A stretch of DNA of 26,033 bases from JBFGJH01 sp041586155. GTDB lineage: Bacteria > Actinomycetota > Acidimicrobiia > Spongiisociales > JAENVV01. This document shows positions 5,969-13,733 of this stretch, piece by piece. The stretch is taken from positions 1 through 26,033 of the forward strand of contig JBFHAT010000039.1 in the NCBI GenBank assembly GCA_041586155.1, in the 5' to 3' direction. The notes beneath the pieces are model-generated. The model saw only the letters and a program-made list of their open reading frames with translations. It was not told the DNA's origin and did no database searches. Both the position numbers and the translations under genes were made by a program. Position 1 is the stretch's first letter, and every line of letters starts with the position of its first letter.

Positions 5969-7054
5969 ATGACCAGAACCTGGAAGTCCAGCCTGGGCGG
6001 AGCGGCGCTTGCGCTCGCGCTGATCGTTGCTGCTTGTGGCGGCTCGGCGGACCTGACCCCCATCAATCTGCAGCTGCAATGGGTGGCTCAGGCTCAGTTC
6101 GCCGGCTACTACGCCGCCGTCGACCAAGGCTTCTACGAGGACGAGGGCCTCGACGTGACGATTCTGGAGGGTGCGGTCGAGATCGTCCCCCAACAGGTCG
6201 TTGCAACCGGAGGCGCCGAGTTCGGTTTGGCATGGGTACCCAAGGCGCTGGTCTCCAACGAGGAAGATGCCGGCCTGGTCAACGTGGCGCAGGTGTTCCA
6301 ACGGTCCGGCACCCTGATGGTCAGCTGGGCGGACTCTGGGATCACCACACCGGCCGACTGGGAAGGGAAAACGGTCGGAAACTGGGGATTCGGCAACGAG
6401 TTCGAGCTGACCGCCGCCATCGACAAGTTCGGCGTCAACGTCGGCGAGCTGGTCGCTCAGGACTTCACCATGGAGGCGCTCCTGAACCGCGAGATCGACG
6501 CGGCCGAAGCGATGATCTACAACGAGTACGCTCAGGTACTCGAGGCCACCAACCCCGAAACCGGCGAGCTGTACCAACCCGAAGACCTCAACGTCATCGA
6601 CTTCAACGATCCGTCGATTGCCACGGCCATGCTGCAGGACGCCATCTGGGTGACGGAGGAGTACGCAGAAAACAACCCCGACATCGTCGAAGCGTTCCTG
6701 CGGGCGAGTTTCCGTGGATGGATCTACTGCCGTGACAATCCCGACAGCTGCGTCGACATCGTGCTCGACGCCGGCCCCACGCTGGGTCGCAGCCACCAGA
6801 CCTGGCAGATGAACGAGATCAACGCCCTCATCTGGCCATCGCCCAATGGCATCGGGGTGATGGACCAGGACCTGTGGAATCAGACGATCGCGGTGGCAAC
6901 GAGTCAGAACGTCATTTCGGCCGACCCTGGCGGCAGCGCGTTTCGCACCGACTTCGCCCAGAACGCCGTGAACGCCCTCAACGACGAAGGCCTCGACACG
7001 ACCGGCGCCGGCTGGCAGAAGACGACGGTGGAACTGCTGCCCGGAGGCGAGTGA
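5969..7054 (+). CDS. NMT1/THI5-like substrate-binding lipoprotein of the ABC importer
   Basis: 361 aa from ATG 5969, preceded by AGGAGG at 5959-5964; the frame opens earlier (5918, TTG) but without a ribosome site. A lipoprotein signal ends at LIVAACGG with Cys23 as the lipidated residue. The mature domain has the NMT1/THI5 (PF09084) pattern: LQLQWVAQAQFAGYYAAVDQ, then GFYEDEGLDVTI, then a segment with GLAWVPKALVSNE, and TPADWEGKTVGNWGFGNEFE before the hinge. Family members bind hydroxymethylpyrimidine-type, pyrimidine, nitrate or sulfonate ligands. With pyrimidine catabolic enzymes downstream, a pyrimidine or hydantoin is likely, but the ligand is not readable from sequence. A stable hairpin follows the stop. 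Confidence 0.88.
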   Translation: MTRTWKSSLGGAALALALIVAACGGSADLTPINLQLQWVAQAQFAGYYAAVDQGFYEDEGLDVTILEGAVEIVPQQVVATGGAEFGLAWVPKALVSNEEDAGLVNVAQVFQRSGTLMVSWADSGITTPADWEGKTVGNWGFGNEFELTAAIDKFGVNVGELVAQDFTMEALLNREIDAAEAMIYNEYAQVLEATNPETGELYQPEDLNVIDFNDPSIATAMLQDAIWVTEEYAENNPDIVEAFLRASFRGWIYCRDNPDSCVDIVLDAGPTLGRSHQTWQMNEINALIWPSPNGIGVMDQDLWNQTIAVATSQNVISADPGGSAFRTDFAQNAVNALNDEGLDTTGAGWQKTTVELLPGGE

Positions 7055-7060
7055 TAGAAA

Positions 7061-7090
7061 GGGGTGGGTGGCTCGAGAGCCACCCACCCC
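7061..7090 (+). terminator. Intra-operon stem-loop after the binding-protein gene
   Basis: GGGGTGGGTGGCT (7061-7073) and AGCCACCCACCCC (7078-7090) form a 13-bp perfect stem with a CGAG loop. There is no T-tract. Hairpins directly after binding-protein genes often act as partial terminators or 3' stabilisers that raise binding-protein levels over the rest of the operon. The amidohydrolase ribosome site follows 25 nt later. Confidence 0.6.
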
Positions 7091-7129
7091 CTGATGTGGA
7101 TGAGAGAGCAACGCAAGGAGAACCACTAG

Positions 7130-7972
7130 ATGGCAAACATCGTTCGGGCCGCAATCGTCCAGACGTCGTGGACCGGAGACAAGGAGTCGATGGTCGAGAA
7201 GAACGTCGACTATGCCCGCCAGGCGGCCGAGCAGGGCGCCCAGGTCATGTGCTTCCAGGAGATATTCAACGCGCCTTACTTCTGTCAGGTCCAAGACGAC
7301 GTGCACAAAGACACGGCTGAGCCGATCCCGGACGGACCCACCACGCAACGCATGATCCAGGTCGCCAAAGAAACCGGCATGGTGCTGGTCATTCCGATCT
7401 ACGAAAAAGAGGACGACGGGTTCTTGTACAACTCGGCGGCGGTGATCGACGCCGACGGCACCTACCTCGGCAAGTACCGCAAGACGCACATTCCTCATGT
7501 GAACGGGTTCTGGGAGAAGTTCTACTTCCGGCCCGGGAACATGGGCTATCCGGTCTTCGACACGGCGGTTGGCAAGGTCGGCGTGTACATCTGTTACGAC
7601 CGTCACTTCCCGGAGGGCTGGCGAGCGCTCGGCCTCGGTGGGGCGAAGATCGTCTTCAACCCATCGGCGACGAGCCGCGGCCTGTCGATGTATCTGTGGA
7701 ACCTCGAACAGCCCGCCTCGGCGGTCGCCAACGAATACTTCATCGGCGCCATCAACCGGGTCGGCAAGGAGGAGTACGGCGACAACGACTTCTACGGCTC
7801 GTCGTATTTTGTCGACCCGCGTGGCCAGATGGTCGGCGAGCCCGCTTCCGACACCGATGAGGAGTTGGTGGTGCGTGACCTCGACATGGACATGATCGAG
7901 GAGGTTCGCAAGGTCTGGGCCTTCTACCGCGATCGCCGTCCCGACGCCTACGACGCGCTGGTGGCGCCCTGA
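7130..7972 (+). CDS. Beta-ureidopropionase-like carbon-nitrogen hydrolase (N-carbamoyl-beta-alanine amidohydrolase)
   Basis: 280 aa, nitrilase superfamily. The catalytic triad is complete: Glu44 (CFQEIFNAPYF), Lys118 (GKYRKTHIPH) and Cys155 (VYICYDRHFPEGWR). The K-T-H-I-P-H and I-C-Y-D-R-H-F-P signatures match the beta-ureidopropionase / N-carbamoyl amino acid amidohydrolase branch. It would hydrolyse N-carbamoyl-beta-alanine (or N-carbamoyl-beta-aminoisobutyrate) to the beta-amino acid, CO2 and ammonia in the cytoplasm, the third step of reductive pyrimidine catabolism. Start ATG 7130 with AAGGAG at 7115-7120. The aminotransferase and dihydropyrimidinase downstream support this over other nitrilase roles; a D-carbamoylase role in hydantoin use is the main alternative. 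Confidence 0.88.
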   Translation: MANIVRAAIVQTSWTGDKESMVEKNVDYARQAAEQGAQVMCFQEIFNAPYFCQVQDDVHKDTAEPIPDGPTTQRMIQVAKETGMVLVIPIYEKEDDGFLYNSAAVIDADGTYLGKYRKTHIPHVNGFWEKFYFRPGNMGYPVFDTAVGKVGVYICYDRHFPEGWRALGLGGAKIVFNPSATSRGLSMYLWNLEQPASAVANEYFIGAINRVGKEEYGDNDFYGSSYFVDPRGQMVGEPASDTDEELVVRDLDMDMIEEVRKVWAFYRDRRPDAYDALVAP

Positions 7973-7977
7973 GCGCA

Positions 7978-8349
7978 ATGGACCGCGATAGCGTCCAGCG
8001 CTGGCTCGACTCATACATCGAGGCCTGGAGATCGAACGAACCGGCCCAAGTCCAGGCTCTGTTCACCGCGGATGCCGAGTATCGATTCCATCCATGGGAC
8101 GAGCCGCTGGTGGGCGCCGCGGCCATAGCCGAAGCGTGGATGGCCAATCCCGACGATCCCTCCTCATGGGAGGCCACCTACGAGCCTCTGGTCGTGACCG
8201 ATGACGTGGCGCTTGCGACCGGCCACACCGACTACCGGTTCGAAAACAAGGTCTACGACAACCTGTTCGTTCTTCGATTCGCCGATTCCGGCCGGTGTTC
8301 CTCGTTCACGGAGTGGTACATGAAGCGGCCGGCCGTCTCGGAGGCGTAG
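7978..8349 (+). CDS. NTF2-like / SnoaL-fold protein
   Basis: 123 aa, starting five bases after the amidohydrolase stop, so co-transcribed. The pattern fits an NTF2-like cone: N-terminal helix (VQRWLDSYIEAW), ALFTADAEYRFHPWDEPLVGAAAIAEAW with the conserved Asp and a His-Pro-Trp patch facing the pocket, then a beta-sheet (ALATGHTDYRFENKVYDNLFVLRFADSGRCSSFTEWYMKR). Members are enzymes or small-ligand binders; residues such as His, Asp, Glu and Tyr in the pocket would allow catalysis, but the reaction cannot be read. Its place inside a pyrimidine operon suggests an accessory role, for example with a ring-opened intermediate. Confidence 0.75.
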   Translation: MDRDSVQRWLDSYIEAWRSNEPAQVQALFTADAEYRFHPWDEPLVGAAAIAEAWMANPDDPSSWEATYEPLVVTDDVALATGHTDYRFENKVYDNLFVLRFADSGRCSSFTEWYMKRPAVSEA

Positions 8350-8377
8350 TTTTAGGGACCTGAGGAAGGAGAGATTC

Positions 8378-9670
8378 GTGGGCGTTCACGCCGAACTGTT
8401 GGGTCGTCACAAAGAGGTTCTGCCTTCCTGGATGGCCCTCTACTACCAGGACCCGATCGCACTGGTCGACGGGGAGGGTCGCCGGGTGCGGGACGCCGAA
8501 GGGAACGAATACCTGGACTTCTTCGGCGGGATCCTCACCACGATGACCGGCTACAAGGTGCCGGAGGTGGTCGAGGCGATTCGTGAGCAGGCCAACAGGA
8601 TGTTGCACACGTCGACGCTGTATCTCATCGAATCGCAGATCGAGCTGGCAGAGAAGATCGCCGACCTGTCGGGGATCCCCGACGCCAAGGTGTTCTTCAC
8701 CAACTCGGGCACCGAGGCCAACGACGCTGCGCTGATGCTGGCCACCCAATACCGCAAGTCGAACCAGGTACTGGCCATGCGCAACAGCTATCACGGCAAG
8801 TCGCATTCAGCCATCGCGGTGACCGGGAACGCCTCTTGGTCGGCAACGACGCTGACACCGTTCCACACGACCTACGTTCATTCGGGCTACAAGTACCGCA
8901 GCCCGTTCGCGCATCTGCCCGACGACGAATTCATCCAGGCCTGCGCCGACGATCTTCGCGATCTGCTGCTGGTCGCCACGGCAGGGGACGTGGCATGCCT
9001 GATCGCCGAGCCGATCCAAGGAGTGGGCGGCTTCGCCACTCCGCCGGACGGGTTCTTCGGCGAGCTCAAGGAAGTGCTCGACGAGCACGGTATCTTGTTC
9101 ATCACCGATGAGGTACAGACCGGCTGGGGTCGCACGGGCGAGCACTTCTGGGGCTACCAGGCACACGACGTCATCCCCGACATGCTCACCTTCGCCAAAG
9201 GCCTCGGCAACGGGTTGGCGATCGCCGGGGTGGTGGCCAGGGCCGAGGTGATGGACAGTCTTACCGCCAACTCGATCTCGACGTTCGGAGGCAACCCACT
9301 CGCCACCACCGGAGCGCTGGCCAACCTCAACTTCGTCCTCGAGCACGATCTACAAACCAACGCATACAAAGTCGGCCAGCAGCTCAAAGAAGGGTTGCAC
9401 GCGTTGGCTACGGAAGTGCCCAACATCGCCGACGTGCGCGGCAAGGGCTTGATGCTCGGAGTCGAATTCGTGGTCCCCGGCTCGACGGAGCCCGATCCGA
9501 TGGTGACTGCCCGGGTCATGGAAGAAGCCAAGACGGAGGGACTCCTGATCGGAAAGGGCGGGCTCCTCGGCAACGTGCTCCGCATCGCTCCTGCGCTCAC
9601 CGTCACCGAAGAAGAGGCCACGGAAGGACTCGACAAGCTGGGTGTCGCGGTACGACGCGCCACCGAATAA
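8378..9670 (+). CDS. Class III PLP aminotransferase, probable beta-alanine transaminase
   Basis: 430 aa from GTG 8378 with AAGGAG about 7 nt upstream. Class III (omega) aminotransferase features: FFTNSGTEANDAALMLA near residues 106-122, phosphate-binding SYHGKSHSA at 137-145, ITDEVQTGWGRTG at 242-254 with Asp244 holding the PLP pyridine nitrogen, and Lys274 (TFAKGLGNG) forming the Schiff base. The sequence resembles the alanine-glyoxylate / beta-alanine group. In this operon it would convert beta-alanine (from uracil) or beta-aminoisobutyrate (from thymine) to malonate or methylmalonate semialdehyde, feeding the dehydrogenase at 11186. The amino acceptor (pyruvate or 2-oxoglutarate) cannot be told. 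Confidence 0.85.
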   Translation: MGVHAELLGRHKEVLPSWMALYYQDPIALVDGEGRRVRDAEGNEYLDFFGGILTTMTGYKVPEVVEAIREQANRMLHTSTLYLIESQIELAEKIADLSGIPDAKVFFTNSGTEANDAALMLATQYRKSNQVLAMRNSYHGKSHSAIAVTGNASWSATTLTPFHTTYVHSGYKYRSPFAHLPDDEFIQACADDLRDLLLVATAGDVACLIAEPIQGVGGFATPPDGFFGELKEVLDEHGILFITDEVQTGWGRTGEHFWGYQAHDVIPDMLTFAKGLGNGLAIAGVVARAEVMDSLTANSISTFGGNPLATTGALANLNFVLEHDLQTNAYKVGQQLKEGLHALATEVPNIADVRGKGLMLGVEFVVPGSTEPDPMVTARVMEEAKTEGLLIGKGGLLGNVLRIAPALTVTEEEATEGLDKLGVAVRRATE

Positions 9671-9685
9671 CGCAAGGAGACGAGC

Positions 9686-11104
9686 ATGGCAACGACGCTC
9701 ATCAAAGGCGGCACGGTCGTCACCGCCACCGAAACCATGGAAGCAGACGTCCTCATCGACGGGGAGAAGGTCGTGGCGATCTTCAGCCCCGGCTCGATGG
9801 AGGGCGTCAGCGCCGACAACGAGATCGACGCCTCCGGCAAGCTGGTCATCCCCGGTGGCATCGACGTCCACACCCACATGGAGCTTCCATTCGGCGGAAC
9901 GTTCGCCGCCGACACGTTCGAGACAGGCACCCGAGCCGCGGCATGGGGCGGCACCACCACGATCGTCGACTTCGCCGTGCAGACCAAGGGCCAGTCGGCC
10001 ATGGACGGCTATGAAGCGTGGATGGGCAAGGCCGACGGCGAATGCGCCATCGACTACGGCTTCCACATGATCACCGGTGACATCAACGAGCAGACCCTGA
10101 AAGAGATGGACACTCTCAAAGAAGAGGGCGTCACCAGCTTCAAGATGTTCATGGCCTACCCGGGCGTGTTCTACTCCGACGACGGCGACATCGTCCGCGC
10201 CATGCAGAAGGCAGCCGAGAACGGTTCGACGATCTGTATGCACGCCGAGAACGGCATCGCCATCGACGTGCTGGTCGAGCAGGCGCTCGCCCGAGGCGAG
10301 ACCGACCCGATCCACCACGGCATCGTCCGCAAGTCGATCCTCGAAGGCGAAGCAACCCACCGGGCCATCAAGCTGGCCGAGCTGACCGGGGCGCCGCTGT
10401 ACATCGTGCATCTGTCGGCTCAGGAGGCACTCGATGAGGTCATCGCCGCCCGCGACCAGGGCCTCAACGTGTTCGCCGAGACCTGCCCGCAATATCTCTT
10501 CTTGTCGCTCGACAACCTCGGCAACGGTTTCGACGGCGCCAAGTACGTGTGCTCACCGCCGCTGCGCGACAAGGCAGCCGGCCACCAGGAGCGGCTCTGG
10601 CGGGGGTTGAAGACCAACGACCTGCAGGTGGTCTCCACCGATCATTGCCCGTTCTGCATGGGGGACCACCACACGTTCGGGACCCAGAAGGAGCTGGGCC
10701 GGGGCAACTTCGCCGCCATTCCCAACGGGATGCCCGGCGTGGAACCGCGCATGCAGCTCATGTATTGGGGAGGGGTGAGCGAAGGGCGGATCGGGCTGAA
10801 CCGGTTCGTCGAGCTGACCGCAACCACTCCCGCCAAGATGTTCGGCATGTATCCGAAGAAGGGAACGATCGCCATCGGCTCCGACGCCGACATCGTGCTC
10901 CTCGACCCCAACCAGTCCACGACCATCTCGGTCGACACCCACCACATGGACGTCGACTATTCGGCGTACGAGGGCTGGGAGGTACCGGTCAAGGTCGACA
11001 CGGTGTTGAGCCGGGGCAAGGTGATCATCGCCGACGACGCATATCACGGCAGCAAAGGCGACGGCCGCTATCTCCAGCGGGGCACCAGCCAGTACCTGCT
11101 GTGA
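9686..11104 (+). CDS. hydA: Dihydropyrimidinase / D-hydantoinase
   Basis: 472 aa, normal length for the family. Binuclear zinc site complete: His62 and His64 (IDVHTHMELPFGG), carboxylated Lys153 (SFKMFMAYPG), His186 (CMHAENG), His242 (IVHLSAQEA) and Asp319 (STDHCPF). It opens the ring of dihydrouracil/dihydrothymine (or 5-substituted hydantoins) to the N-carbamoyl beta-amino acid, which is the substrate of the amidohydrolase at 7130. ATG 9686 has AAGGAG upstream; 15 nt separate it from the aminotransferase. Cytoplasmic tetramer in known homologues. The operon context favours pyrimidine over hydantoin use. Confidence 0.93.
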   Translation: MATTLIKGGTVVTATETMEADVLIDGEKVVAIFSPGSMEGVSADNEIDASGKLVIPGGIDVHTHMELPFGGTFAADTFETGTRAAAWGGTTTIVDFAVQTKGQSAMDGYEAWMGKADGECAIDYGFHMITGDINEQTLKEMDTLKEEGVTSFKMFMAYPGVFYSDDGDIVRAMQKAAENGSTICMHAENGIAIDVLVEQALARGETDPIHHGIVRKSILEGEATHRAIKLAELTGAPLYIVHLSAQEALDEVIAARDQGLNVFAETCPQYLFLSLDNLGNGFDGAKYVCSPPLRDKAAGHQERLWRGLKTNDLQVVSTDHCPFCMGDHHTFGTQKELGRGNFAAIPNGMPGVEPRMQLMYWGGVSEGRIGLNRFVELTATTPAKMFGMYPKKGTIAIGSDADIVLLDPNQSTTISVDTHHMDVDYSAYEGWEVPVKVDTVLSRGKVIIADDAYHGSKGDGRYLQRGTSQYLL

Positions 11105-11185
11105 ACCCCAGTCTGGCGTCCCGGTGACGGAGCGCTTCTTCGGGAGTACCGTGCAGGCCATCGAGACATCTGTGGAGCAGACGAG

Positions 11186-12679
11186 ATGAACATCATCACT
11201 CATTGGGTCAACGGCAAGCCGTGGGAGGGCGAATCGGCCGACACCACTCCGGTGTACAACCCCGCCACCGGCCAGCAATCGGGTGCAGTCCTCTCCGGGG
11301 GCCGAGCCGAAGTCGACACAGCAGTCGCTGCGGCCAAGGTGGCGTTTGCCGACTGGCGCCACTCGCCGCTCACCCGGCGCCAGAACATCATGTTCGCCTT
11401 CCGTCAACTCGTGGCCGACAACCGGTACGACTTGGCCAAGCAGCTCACCGCCGAGCACGGCAAAACCGTCGATGACGCACTCGGCGAGATCCAGCGGGGC
11501 CTCGAGGTGATCGAGTTCGCCTGCAACATCGCTCATCTGCTGAAAGGCGACTATTCCGAGCAGGTGTCGCGGGCGGTCGACACCTACACGATCCGCCAGC
11601 CGCTGGGGGTGGTGGCCGGGATCACGCCGTTCAACTTCCCCACGATGGTGCCGATGTGGATGTACCCCATCGCGATCGCGTGCGGCAACACGTTCGTGTT
11701 GAAGCCGTCGGAGAAGGATCCGTCCACCTCGCTGATGGTGGCGGAGATGCTGGCCGAGGCAGGGCTGCCCGACGGCGTGTTCAACGTGGTGCATGGCGGC
11801 AAACCTGCCGTCGACGGGATCTTGGAGCATCCCGATGTCAATGCCGTCAGCTTCGTGGGTTCGACGCCCATCGCTCGCTACATCTACGAGACGGGCACGA
11901 AGCACGGCAAGCGGGTGCAGGCATTGGGCGGCGCCAAGAACCACATGATCGTGCTGCCTGACGCCGACATGGAGCTGGCGGCCGATGCGGCGGTGTCGGC
12001 AGGATACGGCTCGGCCGGAGAGCGGTGCATGGCCATCTCCGTGGTCGTGACGGTGGGCGACGCCGCCGACAAGCTGCTGCCCAGGGTGGAAGAACGCATC
12101 GCCAAGCTCAAAGTCGGCCCCGGCATGCAGGAGGGCGCCGAGATGGGCCCGCTCGTGACCGGAGAACACCGCGACCGGGTTGCGTCATACGTCGACGCCG
12201 GCGAGGAAGCCGGGGCCACGCTGCGGGTGGACGGGCGCGGTTTCTCGGTGGAGGGCAGCGAGAGCGGCTTTTTCTTCGGGCCCACCCTGTTCGACAACGT
12301 CACCGACGACATGCCGATCTACAAGGACGAGATCTTCGGTCCGGTGCTGTCGGTGGTGCGGGCTGAGCATTACGAGGACGCGATCGAGCTGATCAACGAC
12401 AACCCTTACGGGAACGGGACAGCGGTGTTCACCAACGACGGTGGGGCGGCGCGCAAGTTCCAGAACGAGATCGAGGTGGGGATGGTTGGCATCAACGTGC
12501 CGATCCCGGTGCCGTTGGCGTTCTACAGCTTCGGCGGGTGGAAGGACTCGATCTTCGGCGACCATGCGATCTACGGCCCGGAGGGGGTGCATTTCTACAC
12601 CCGCCCCAAAGTCGTGATCAGCCGCTGGCCCGACCCGCTCCACCGAGGGGTAGACCTCGGGTTCCCCCAACACGACTGA
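11186..12679 (+). CDS. mmsA: CoA-acylating (methyl)malonate-semialdehyde dehydrogenase
   Basis: 497 aa aldehyde dehydrogenase superfamily. ITPFNFPTMVPMWMYPIA with Asn150 of the oxyanion hole, cofactor Lys173 (LKPSEKDPS), SFVGSTPIARYIY, and catalytic Cys281 in GSAGERCMAIS. ALGGAKNH replaces the general-base glutamate motif of ordinary aldehyde dehydrogenases, as is typical for MmsA/IolA, which transfers the acyl group to CoA. It would oxidise malonate semialdehyde to acetyl-CoA and CO2, or methylmalonate semialdehyde to propionyl-CoA, with NAD+, completing uracil or thymine breakdown. Start ATG 11186 follows an 81-nt gap with GGAG near 11173. The stop lies at the edge of palindrome copy B. Confidence 0.92.
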   Translation: MNIITHWVNGKPWEGESADTTPVYNPATGQQSGAVLSGGRAEVDTAVAAAKVAFADWRHSPLTRRQNIMFAFRQLVADNRYDLAKQLTAEHGKTVDDALGEIQRGLEVIEFACNIAHLLKGDYSEQVSRAVDTYTIRQPLGVVAGITPFNFPTMVPMWMYPIAIACGNTFVLKPSEKDPSTSLMVAEMLAEAGLPDGVFNVVHGGKPAVDGILEHPDVNAVSFVGSTPIARYIYETGTKHGKRVQALGGAKNHMIVLPDADMELAADAAVSAGYGSAGERCMAISVVVTVGDAADKLLPRVEERIAKLKVGPGMQEGAEMGPLVTGEHRDRVASYVDAGEEAGATLRVDGRGFSVEGSESGFFFGPTLFDNVTDDMPIYKDEIFGPVLSVVRAEHYEDAIELINDNPYGNGTAVFTNDGGAARKFQNEIEVGMVGINVPIPVPLAFYSFGGWKDSIFGDHAIYGPEGVHFYTRPKVVISRWPDPLHRGVDLGFPQHD

Positions 12680-12680
12680 A

Positions 12681-12730
12681 CGAACCTTAGGTTGGTGTTC
12701 GGCTATCGCCGGAAAACGACCGAAAGTTCG
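12681..12730 (+). repeat. 50-nt imperfect palindrome, copy B
   Basis: Runs from CGAACCTTAG to AAGTTCG around the core GGCTATCGCC (12701-12710), identical to the core of copy A at 1499-1508. The ends pair over about 17 of 23 positions. It begins one base after the mmsA TGA. The 12-base string CTGAACGAACCT at 12676-12687 recurs at 13708-13719 in copy C, so the DUF559 gene sits between direct repeats. Confidence 0.65.
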
Positions 12731-12765
12731 GGAATCTGTCCGACCTGCATGACACCGTGCGGGGA

Positions 12766-13680
12766 ATGAACACACCAGAACGACGGGTCCGCTCGATAGC
12801 ACTGCGACAACACGGAGCGATCACGAGACGCCAAGCGCTCGCAGCCGGATTCACCGATGACCGGCTTGTTCGCCGCGTCGAGCGGGGCGAATGGCTGCGA
12901 CTCGAACGCGGCGTCTATCTGGTATTCGGCGACCCAGGGCCGGCCACCCGCCTCATGGCCGCCGTCGCCGCCCTGCCGGCGGTGATCTCACATGGGTCCG
13001 CCGCCGAAACCCACGGCTTGAGAGCATCCAGCCGAGGTCAGCCGGAGGTCACGGTCCCCCATCGCTTCACGAACAAGTTCGCCGGAGTGGTCGTCCACGA
13101 GTCGACCGACCTCGACGCCGGCCAGATCGTAGAGATCGATGGCCTCCCGGTGACCACCCCGAGTCGCACGATCTTCGATCTCGCCAAACGACTCGGCCAT
13201 CATCGCCTGCAGAGGGTGATCGACGACGCAATCGTTCGGCGGCTCACGTCGGTTGAGGATCTACAGGATCTGCTCGCTTCCATCGGACGTCGTGGTCGCC
13301 CGGGCACCGCCAACATGCGAAGGCTCCTCGCGACGATGACCGAGTCCTACGTTGCTCCCGAGAGTGAGCTGGAACGACGGTTGATCGATCTGTTGGCGTC
13401 TGCCGGCCTCCCGGCGCCCGTCCTCCAGATGCGACTGCCGTGGCGCAGCCATGTCGACGGACGCGTCGACGCCGCCTACCCCGACCATCGCCTGATCATT
13501 GAATGCGACGGGCGCCGATGGCACACCGCCGCCGAGTCCTTCGAGCGCGACCGCCGCCGCGACAACCTCGCCCAACTCGCCGGGTGGCGGGTGCTCCGAT
13601 TCACCTGGGCGGATGTCAACGAGCGACCGATGGAGACAGTGCACCAGGTGATCGCCGCCCGCGATCGCTTCCCTTCCTGA
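12766..13680 (+). CDS. AbiEi-like winged-helix plus DUF559 nuclease-like protein
   Basis: 304 aa from ATG 12766 (GTG 12757 is an equal alternative; neither has a clear ribosome site). The N-terminal ~55 residues (IALRQHGAITRRQALAAGFT, then LVRRVERGEWLRLERGVY) match the AbiEi_4 antitoxin-type winged helix. A middle domain (residues ~60-150) follows, containing VISHGSAAETHGL and TPSRTIFDLAK. The C-terminus is a DUF559/Vsr-like PD-(D/E)xK fold: ESELERRL (Glu201), RVDAAYPD (Asp235), LIIECDGRRWH (Glu246, Asp248), and RDRRRDNLAQLAGWRVLRFTWADV. All putative metal ligands are present. Such genes are common in actinobacteria without a known partner; no AbiEii-like toxin is adjacent. It interrupts a catabolic operon and is bracketed by palindromes B and C. 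Confidence 0.8.
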   Translation: MNTPERRVRSIALRQHGAITRRQALAAGFTDDRLVRRVERGEWLRLERGVYLVFGDPGPATRLMAAVAALPAVISHGSAAETHGLRASSRGQPEVTVPHRFTNKFAGVVVHESTDLDAGQIVEIDGLPVTTPSRTIFDLAKRLGHHRLQRVIDDAIVRRLTSVEDLQDLLASIGRRGRPGTANMRRLLATMTESYVAPESELERRLIDLLASAGLPAPVLQMRLPWRSHVDGRVDAAYPDHRLIIECDGRRWHTAAESFERDRRRDNLAQLAGWRVLRFTWADVNERPMETVHQVIAARDRFPS

Positions 13681-13727
13681 ACTTTCGGTAGTTTCAGGGA
13701 TATAGACCTGAACGAACCTAAGGAACG
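13678..13727 (+). repeat. 50-nt imperfect palindrome, copy C (diverged)
   Basis: Aligned without gaps to copy A at 34 of 50 positions by hand count. The inner part TTTCAGG...CCTGAAC pairs around GATATAGA; the outer arms are weaker. It starts with the TGA of the DUF559 gene, and its 3' arm contains AAGGAAC (13720-13726), the likely ribosome binding site of the LLM gene. Confidence 0.5.
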
Positions 13728-13733
13728 AACGAT

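Noticed and set aside
4756..6066. 436-codon open frame on the minus strand
   Set aside because: Antisense to the ATPase and second permease; rich in Asp, His, Arg and Glu without any motif.
5864..8014. 716-codon open frame on the minus strand
   Set aside because: It lies opposite the binding-protein and amidohydrolase genes, which have full family motifs and good starts. Its composition is typical of the mirror frame of GC-rich coding sequence and it shows no recognisable domain.
10553..12169. 538-codon open frame on the minus strand
   Set aside because: Antisense to the hydantoinase and mmsA genes; His/Val/Asp-rich shadow composition with no domain or ribosome site.
12757..13680. Classical AbiEi/AbiEii toxin-antitoxin pair
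   Set aside because: Only the antitoxin-like winged helix is found, fused to a DUF559 domain; no nucleotidyltransferase toxin gene is adjacent.
12681..13727. Integron attC sites around the DUF559 gene
   Set aside because: Palindromes with a gene between them suggested a cassette, but the RYYYAAC and GTTRRRY core sites are not in the right places and no integrase is present.
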